From: Streptomyces flavotricini
GTDB lineage: Bacteria; Actinomycetota; Actinomycetes; Streptomycetales; Streptomycetaceae
Length of the DNA: 64,000 bases
Assembly (NCBI RefSeq): GCF_020639365.1
Contig: NZ_JAINUL010000001.1
Location: 3,049,123 to 3,113,122, forward strand
Reading direction: 5' to 3'
Part shown: positions 55,424 through 64,000 of the stretch, piece by piece
Layout: each line of letters opens with the position of its first letter
How positions within the stretch are numbered: the first letter of the stretch is position 1
Notes under the pieces: model-generated
What the model was told of the DNA's origin: nothing
What the model saw: only the letters and a program-made list of their open reading frames with translations
The model's database searches: none
Program-made: the position numbers and the translations under genes

Positions 55424-56916
55424 AGCGACGGTGCCTCCTCAAGCAGCGGGTGACCCCAGCGTGCGACGAAGGCCGCCTCCACGGCGGCGCCGACCTTGTA
55501 CAGCCGGTCGTCCTTCATCGCCGGGGCGATGATCTGCAGCCCGACCGGCAGGCCGTCCTCCGGTGCCAGGCCGCAGGGCAGCGACATGGCGGAGTTGCCG
55601 GCCAGGTTGGTCGGGATGGTGCACAGGTCCGCGAGGTACATCGCCAGCGGGTCGTCGGTGCGCTCACCGATGGCGAAGGCAGTGGTCGGGGTCGTCGGGG
55701 AGACGATCACGTCGACCTGCTCGAAGGACTTCTCGAAGTCCCGCGTGATGAGCGTGCGGACCTTCTGGGCGGAGCCGTAGTACGCGTCGTAGTAGCCGGA
55801 GCTCAGCGCGTACGTACCCAGGATGATGCGGCGCTTGACCTCGTCGCCGAAGCCGGCTTCGCGGGTGAGCGCGGTGACGTCCTCGGCGGACTTGGTGCCG
55901 TCGTCGCCGACGCGCAGGCCGTAGCGCATGGCGTCGAAGCGGGCCAGGTTCGAGGAGCACTCGGACGGCGCGATCAGGTAGTACGCGGCCATCGCGAGGT
56001 CGAAGGAGGGGCAGTCCAGCTCGACGATCTCGGCGCCCAGCTCCTTGAGGAGCTCGACGGACTCGTTGAAGCGCTGGACGACGCCGGCCTGGTAGCCCTC
56101 GCCGGCGAACTGCTTGACGACGCCGACGCGCATGCCGGCGACGGAGCCGTTGCGGGCCGCCTCGACGACCGGCGGGACCGGGGCGTCGATGGAGGTGGAG
56201 TCCATCGGGTCGTGGCCGGCGATGACCTCGTGGAGGAGCGCCGCGTCCAGGACCGTACGGGCACAGGGCCCGCCCTGGTCGAGGGAGGAGGAGAAGGCGA
56301 CCATGCCGTAGCGGGAGACGCCGCCGTAGGTGGGCTTCACGCCGACCGTGCCGGTCACGGCGGCGGGCTGGCGGATGGAGCCGCCGGTGTCCGTGCCGAT
56401 CGCGAGGGGGGCCTGGAAGGCGGCCAGCGCGGCCGCGGAGCCGCCGCCGGAGCCGCCGGGGATGCGGGTGAGGTCCCAGGGGTTGCCGGTGGGCCCGTAC
56501 GCGCTGTTCTCGGTGGAGGACCCCATGGCGAACTCGTCCATGTTGGTCTTGCCGAGGATGACGACGTCTGCTTCCTTCAGCTTGCGCGTCAGGGTGGCGT
56601 CGTACGGCGGGATCCAGCCTTCGAGGATCTTCGAACCGACGGTGGTCGGGACCCCGACGGTGGTGAAGATGTCCTTGAGGGCGAGCGGGACGCCGGCCAG
56701 CGGGCCCAGCTTCTCGCCGCGCTCGCGCTTGGCGTCGACGGCGCGCGCCTGGGCGAGGGCGCCCTCGCGGTCGACGTGCAGGAAGGCGTGGACCTTCTCG
56801 TCGGTCGCGTCGATGCGGGCCAGGTGGGCCTCGGTGACCTCGACGGCCGTGAGCTCGCCGGAGGCGATCTTCTCGGCGGTCTGCGCGGCCGTGAGCTTGA
56901 TGATCTGGTCAGTCAT
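55420..56916 (-). CDS. gatA: Asp-tRNA(Asn)/Glu-tRNA(Gln) amidotransferase subunit A
   Basis: The 498-aa subunit is the glutaminase/amidase of GatCAB, an amidase-signature enzyme. The Ser-cisSer-Lys triad is visible: Lys in G-V-P-L-A-L-K-D near residue 80, and the serines in [12 protein letters not shown] and [11 protein letters not shown]. It supplies ammonia for making Gln-tRNA and Asn-tRNA. It starts six bases after the gatC stop and overlaps the small gene downstream by four bases. Confidence 0.98.
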   Translation of the reverse strand: MTDQIIKLTAAQTAEKIASGELTAVEVTEAHLARIDATDEKVHAFLHVDREGALAQARAVDAKRERGEKLGPLAGVPLALKDIFTTVGVPTTVGSKILEGWIPPYDATLTRKLKEADVVILGKTNMDEFAMGSSTENSAYGPTGNPWDLTRIPGGSGGGSAAALAAFQAPLAIGTDTGGSIRQPAAVTGTVGVKPTYGGVSRYGMVAFSSSLDQGGPCARTVLDAALLHEVIAGHDPMDSTSIDAPVPPVVEAARNGSVAGMRVGVVKQFAGEGYQAGVVQRFNESVELLKELGAEIVELDCPSFDLAMAAYYLIAPSECSSNLARFDAMRYGLRVGDDGTKSAEDVTALTREAGFGDEVKRRIILGTYALSSGYYDAYYGSAQKVRTLITRDFEKSFEQVDVIVSPTTPTTAFAIGERTDDPLAMYLADLCTIPTNLAGNSAMSLPCGLAPEDGLPVGLQIIAPAMKDDRLYKVGAAVEAAFVARWGHPLLEEAPSL

Positions 56917-56921
56917 GGTTG

Positions 56922-57218
56922 TTAGTCCTCCCCCAGGATCTGCGGCACCTTGAAACGCTGCTGCTCCTGGGCGGGAGCGCCGGAAAGCGCCTGCTCGGGG
57001 GTGAGCGACGGTCGGACCTCGTCCGCGCGCATGACGTTCGTCAGCGGCAGCGGGTGGGAGGTCGGCGGGACGTCTTGGTCGGCGACCTCGGAAACGCGGG
57101 CGACCGCGCCGATGATGTCGTCGAGCTGTCCGGCGAAGTGGTCCAGCTCTTCGGCCTTGAGCTCCAGACGTGCCAGCCGAGCGAGGTGGGCAACCTCCTC
57201 GCGCGTGATGCCAGGCAT
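56922..57218 (-). CDS. gatC: Amidotransferase subunit C
   Basis: The 98-aa GatC stabilises GatA on GatB. It shows the family pattern [15 protein letters not shown] with a helical middle ([10 protein letters not shown]) and the R-A-D-E-V-R-P-S-L segment. First gene of the operon; ATG at 57218 with AGGATCG nearby. Confidence 0.97.
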   Translation of the reverse strand: MPGITREEVAHLARLARLELKAEELDHFAGQLDDIIGAVARVSEVADQDVPPTSHPLPLTNVMRADEVRPSLTPEQALSGAPAQEQQRFKVPQILGED

Positions 57219-57402
57219 GCAGCGATCCTCTGGGGGTGGTGAGTGTGTAGTTTCGTGCCCAATCCTATGGGGCGGGGCCCCGGACCCACGAAACCGTTTC
57301 CCACCAGGGGCGCCCCGGGCCCGGTCGGGGCCGCGGGGCGGGCTGCGCGTACCGCCGCTCCGTACGGCCGTTTCACGGAGACCGGGCCCGGCTCCCGGCC
57401 CC

Positions 57403-59601
57403 CTACTGGGCCGGGGTTTCCGCCGGGGCCGGGGCGGCGGACAACTCCGCCGTGATGTCCGCCGGACGGCGCCAGCCGCGTTCACCGCGGGCCAGCAGCC
57501 AGGCGGTGGCCTCCTGCGGGGGCATGGCGGCGGCGACCAGCCAGCCCTGGACGGCGTCGCAGCCGAGGTCCCGCAGGCGCTCCCAGGTCTCGTCGTCCTC
57601 GACGCCCTCGGCGACGACGAGCAGCCCCAGCGAGTGCGCCAGGTCGACGGTGCAGCGGACGATCTCCGCGTCCTGCGCGTCCACCGCGAGCCGCGCCACG
57701 AACGAGCGGTCGATCTTCAGCTCGCTGACCGGCAGCCGCCGCAGGTGCACCAGGGAGGAGTAGCCGGTGCCGAAGTCGTCGAGCGACATCTTCACGCCGT
57801 GGCCGGTCAGGCCCGCCATGGTGTCGGCGGCCCGCTGCGGGTCCTCGAGCAGGACGTGTTCCGTTATCTCCAGCTGGAGACCACTGGCCGGGACCCCGTG
57901 GCGGGCCAGCCGGGCCGCGACCGCGCCCGCGAAGCCGGGGGTGTGCACGTCGCGCGGCGAGACGTTGACGGCGACCGGGACCTTCAGGCCCTGCGCCCGC
58001 CACCGGGCCACCTGGGCGAGGGCGGTCTCCAGCACGTACTCGGTGAGGTGGGGCATCAGCCCCGAGGTCTCGGCGATCGCGATGAACTCGTCGGGCGAGA
58101 CCCGGCCGCGCTCCGGATGAACCCAGCGCACCAGGGCTTCGAGCCCGGCCACCTGGCCGTCGAAGCGGACCTTGGGCTGGTAGTGGAGTTCCACTTCGCC
58201 GGCGTCCAGGGCGCGGCGGAGATCGCCGAGGAGGCCGAGCCGGTCGGGCGTGTTGCTGTCGCGCTTGGACTCGTACACCTCCACGCCGGTGCGGTCCCGC
58301 TTCGCCTGGTACATCGCGACGTCGGCGCGGCGCAGCAGCCCCTCCGCGTCGAGGGCGTGCTCGGGGAAGACGGCGAGGCCGGCGCTGGCCTCCAGGACGA
58401 GGGTCAGTCCGTCCAGGTCCAGGGGCGAGCTGAGCTCGGCGACGAGGTGGCGGGCGACGCGCTGGGCGCTGGTGGTGGAGTCGGCGACGGGCAGCAGTAC
58501 GGCGAACTCGTCGCCGCCGAGGCGTGCGGCCTCGGCGTCCTCGGGCAGGGCCTGGCGGAGCCGGTCGGCGATCTGGAGCAGCAGCCGGTCGCCGGCGAGG
58601 TGGCCCAGCGTGTCGTTGACCGCGCGGAAGCGGTCCAGGTCGATCAGCACAAGAGCTGACCGGGTGCCCAAACGTTCAGCCTCGTCCAGGGCGGACCAGG
58701 CCCGCTCCAGCAGCCACTGCCGGTTCGGCAGTCCGGTCAGCGGATCGCGCAGCTGTTCCTCGGCGCGCGCCCGGGCGATCCACAGCGTGGAGTCCAGGGC
58801 GATCAGGGGTACGGCGAACAGGGGCAGCAGCACGGGCTGCGTCACGGCGACCACGCAGATCAGCGGGGCGATGCCGAGCAGGGCGACCGCGACTAAGGCC
58901 TGGCGGAGCAGGGCCGTACGGGCGACGGTGGGCAGGGCGCCGCCGCGCGGGGTCTGCGCGAGCCACAGCAGCGCCTTGGTGACCAGCAGGTAGGCGAGGG
59001 CCACCAGGACGATCTCGGGGACCGCCTCCAGCCCCCAGGTGGTGGGCCGCCACGGGGTCTCGACGGTCGGCTCCTCGCCGAACGCGGCGAGTACGAGGGC
59101 GCCCGCGCCGATGCCGAGGATGTCGGTGGCGCCGTGCAGCAGCCCCTGGCGCCAGCGGTGCCGGCGCGCGGCCCCGACCAGGGAGACCACCGCGAGCGAG
59201 ACGAGTCCCGCGGGCACCCAGCCGTAGAGGACGAGCACGCCGAGGGTCAGCGCCGCGCCCGAGCCGGTGCCGCCCCACCAGCGGTCGCGGCCCAGCGCGA
59301 CGAGGTGGCCGACGATGATGCCCGTCAGCAGGGCGAGGGCCCAGCCGACCGGACCGCCGGGGAAGAGGGCGTGACGGTCACTCAGCGCGGAGACGATGCC
59401 GATCGCGAGGACGACGGCGGACAGGCCCACGACGATGAACGGCAGCACGGTGCGCTGCGCCGCTCTGCCCGATCCCGCGCCGCCGTCGAGCGGATGGGTG
59501 TCCGGCGTCCTGACACCCAGGACATTCAGCCGGCCCGTCCGCATGGACGGGATCTCCCCGCCGACATCAGGTGACGGGTCGGCGCTTTCGGTGGGTTTCA
59601 T
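57403..59601 (-). CDS. rmdB: Membrane GGDEF-EAL c-di-GMP phosphodiesterase (RmdB type)
   Basis: The 732-aa protein has about eight membrane segments (residues 50-275), a GGDEF domain with A-R-L-G-G-D-E-F (362-366), and an EAL domain with G-L-E-A-L-V-R-W (Glu488) and [11 protein letters not shown]. Unlike the cdgC product, both catalytic sites are intact. In Streptomyces coelicolor the matching gene (rmdB) encodes a phosphodiesterase affecting differentiation. The start at 59601 has GAGGGA seven bases upstream; a longer frame upstream is not conserved-looking. Confidence 0.9.
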   Translation of the reverse strand: MKPTESADPSPDVGGEIPSMRTGRLNVLGVRTPDTHPLDGGAGSGRAAQRTVLPFIVVGLSAVVLAIGIVSALSDRHALFPGGPVGWALALLTGIIVGHLVALGRDRWWGGTGSGAALTLGVLVLYGWVPAGLVSLAVVSLVGAARRHRWRQGLLHGATDILGIGAGALVLAAFGEEPTVETPWRPTTWGLEAVPEIVLVALAYLLVTKALLWLAQTPRGGALPTVARTALLRQALVAVALLGIAPLICVVAVTQPVLLPLFAVPLIALDSTLWIARARAEEQLRDPLTGLPNRQWLLERAWSALDEAERLGTRSALVLIDLDRFRAVNDTLGHLAGDRLLLQIADRLRQALPEDAEAARLGGDEFAVLLPVADSTTSAQRVARHLVAELSSPLDLDGLTLVLEASAGLAVFPEHALDAEGLLRRADVAMYQAKRDRTGVEVYESKRDSNTPDRLGLLGDLRRALDAGEVELHYQPKVRFDGQVAGLEALVRWVHPERGRVSPDEFIAIAETSGLMPHLTEYVLETALAQVARWRAQGLKVPVAVNVSPRDVHTPGFAGAVAARLARHGVPASGLQLEITEHVLLEDPQRAADTMAGLTGHGVKMSLDDFGTGYSSLVHLRRLPVSELKIDRSFVARLAVDAQDAEIVRCTVDLAHSLGLLVVAEGVEDDETWERLRDLGCDAVQGWLVAAAMPPQEATAWLLARGERGWRRPADITAELSAAPAPAETPAQ

Positions 59602-59998
59602 GCCCGTCCCTCTCACAGCCGGCAATGCCGATGCCACGCGATGGCCCCGATGCCATGCCATCACGGCCTGAAGCGCATCACGCAGCCGTGCACGACAGGC
59701 GCCCCCCTCAACAGTAGGACGCGAGAGGCCCCCAGGGGCAGCGGTCGGCGGCGGTTGCCCGAATGCGACCCAGCCATCCTCATCAGTACGGTATCCGCCG
59801 AACGGGTGAGTTTGAACCAGGAATCCCGGGTCACCCGTCCGATGATCCGACAGGTCACCGCCCTGCGAACAGCCCTGTACCGGCCTTTTACCACCGGGAG
59901 TTGCGCCTGGCGTGCGCCCGCCCGTACGGCCGCACGCCACGCATCCGTTCGCCTTCGCTACTCCCCTGGTACGAGACCTGCGTGTCGCCCGAGGGGTG
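59602..59998. other. Intergenic region rmdB-ligA
   Basis: These 397 bases hold the rmdB promoter region and the end of the ligA transcript. Visible are a direct repeat GGTCACC (59829-59835 and 59853-59859) flanking the imperfect palindrome GTCCGATGATCCGAC (59837-59851), and a ligA terminator at 59908-59939. No gene is supported. Confidence 0.6.
59908..59939 (-). terminator. Hairpin downstream of ligA
   Basis: TGGCGTGCG and CGCACGCCA pair perfectly around a 14-base loop, about 60 bases past the ligA stop. Confidence 0.6.
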
Positions 59999-63223
<3,225 letters not shown>

Positions 63224-63227
<4 letters not shown>

Positions 63228-63922
63228 CGGCCGGGCCTGACGCTCAGGTCGTTGACCTCGGCGTCGCGGGGCAGGTCGACGGCCATGACGATCGTGGTGG
63301 CCACGGACTCCGGGTCGATCCAGGCGGAGGGGTCGTACTCCTTGCCCTCCTGCGAGTGCACCTTGGCCTGCATCGCGGTCGCGGTCCGCCCGGGGTAGAC
63401 GGAGGTGACGCGGATGCCGTTCGGCTTCTCCTCGGCGCGCAGCGAGTCGGCCAGGGCCTTGAGCCCGTGCTTGGAGGCGGCGTACGCGCTCCAGTCGGCG
63501 TGGGCGGTGAGGCCCGCGCCGGAGTTCACGAAGACCACGGTGGCGCGGGAGGCACGCAGGGTGGGCAGCAGCAGCCGGGTGACCTCGGCGGGGGCGATCA
63601 GGTTCACGTTGAGCTGCTGGTGCCAGGTCTTGGGGCGCAGGTCACCGACGGGGCCGAGGTCGACGATCCCGGCGATGTGCAGGAGCGAGTCGATCCGCTC
63701 GGGGAGGGGCTGCTTGGAGAACGCCCACGACAGCCGGTCGGGGTCGGAGAGGTCGCCGACGAGCGCGCGGGAGCCGGGGTAGCGCTCGACGAGCTGCTTG
63801 CCGCGGGCGGCGTCGCGGGCGAGCAGGACGAGGTCGTCGCCGCGGGCGTGCAGCCGGGCGGCGACGGCGGCGCCGATGCCCGCGCCGGCACCGGTGATCA
63901 GGTGAGTAGCCATACGCCCCAT
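63224..63922 (-). CDS. Short-chain dehydrogenase/reductase
   Basis: The 232-aa SDR has the cofactor motif T-G-A-G-A-G-I-G near residue 11, the N-V-N-L segment, the catalytic Ser in V-N-S-G-A-G, and Y-A-A-S-K with Tyr and Lys. It is translationally coupled to the MetE-like gene. ATG 63922 (GGGGGTG upstream) and ATG 63913 are both possible starts. The substrate is unknown; coupling to methionine metabolism may be only positional. The remaining 78 bases to the window edge hold nothing recognisable. Confidence 0.9.
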
Positions 63923-64000
63923 GCTCGCACCCCCGGCGCGCTGCCCCGGCCCGGTCAGCGGCCCGGTCGGCGCCCCCGTGCCGCGCGGTGGGCCGCCTCG

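Overview
This 64 kb window is high-GC, gene-dense chromosomal DNA from an actinomycete, almost certainly Streptomyces. The signs are very GC-rich third codon positions, many GTG starts, Shine-Dalgarno sites of the GGAGG type, two c-di-GMP proteins of the CdgC and RmdB type, and a core gene order (ilvB-ilvN-ilvC, serA, gatC-gatA-gatB, ligA) that I recognise from Streptomyces chromosomes. I see no phage, insertion sequence, CRISPR array, rRNA or tRNA. This is core chromosome with accessory genes inserted, not an island.

Layout. 1-3.5 kb: the end of a YceI protein, a secreted glycine-rich protein and citramalate synthase (cimA). 3.8-9.6 kb: a compact minus-strand operon (ureAB fusion, divergent ureC, agmatine deiminase, TetR regulator) divergent from an NCS1 purine/cytosine-type permease, with several short palindromes between them. 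9.6-13.1 kb: a lipoprotein, ilvE, leuB and a 42-aa small protein. 13.4-20.3 kb: regulator/enzyme pairs (LysR with an MDR reductase, MarR with a quinone oxidoreductase), a Tat-exported phospholipase C behind a PHO-box-like site, an AAC(2')-type acetyltransferase and a nitroreductase. 20.4-24.4 kb: proline catabolism (P5C dehydrogenase, proline dehydrogenase, PucR-type regulator). 24.5-26.7 kb: a TetR/MFS efflux pair. 26.8-32.4 kb: serA and ilvC-ilvN-ilvB with a leader peptide and attenuator. 32.4-35.4 kb: cdgC. 35.6-46 kb: a hydroxyacid dehydrogenase, an aldo-keto reductase, a sugar dehydrogenase lipoprotein, a large LAL-type LuxR regulator, small proteins, a decayed GNAT gene and an MMPL transporter. 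46.2-51.6 kb: cupin, GNAT and DinB proteins, then an iron-box-controlled locus (siderophore-interacting reductase divergent from a cytoplasmic penicillin-acylase-family enzyme plus a DesC-like acyltransferase). 51.7-53.6 kb: a membrane Ser/Thr kinase with an NPCBM-like sensor. 53.6-57.2 kb: gatCAB with an extra small membrane protein. 57.4-64 kb: rmdB, ligA, a MetE-like methionine synthase and an SDR.

How the genes fit together. Seven genes for branched-chain amino acid or serine synthesis (cimA, ilvE, leuB, serA, ilvC, ilvN, ilvB) lie within 30 kb on one strand, and ilvB is preceded by a clear ribosome-mediated attenuator. Two loci look most worth experiment: the urease-like operon, which keeps all nickel ligands but has a changed substrate pocket and flap and no ureDEFG nearby, and the iron-regulated acylase/acyltransferase/reductase locus, which looks like a siderophore acyl-remodelling module without a biosynthetic cluster beside it.
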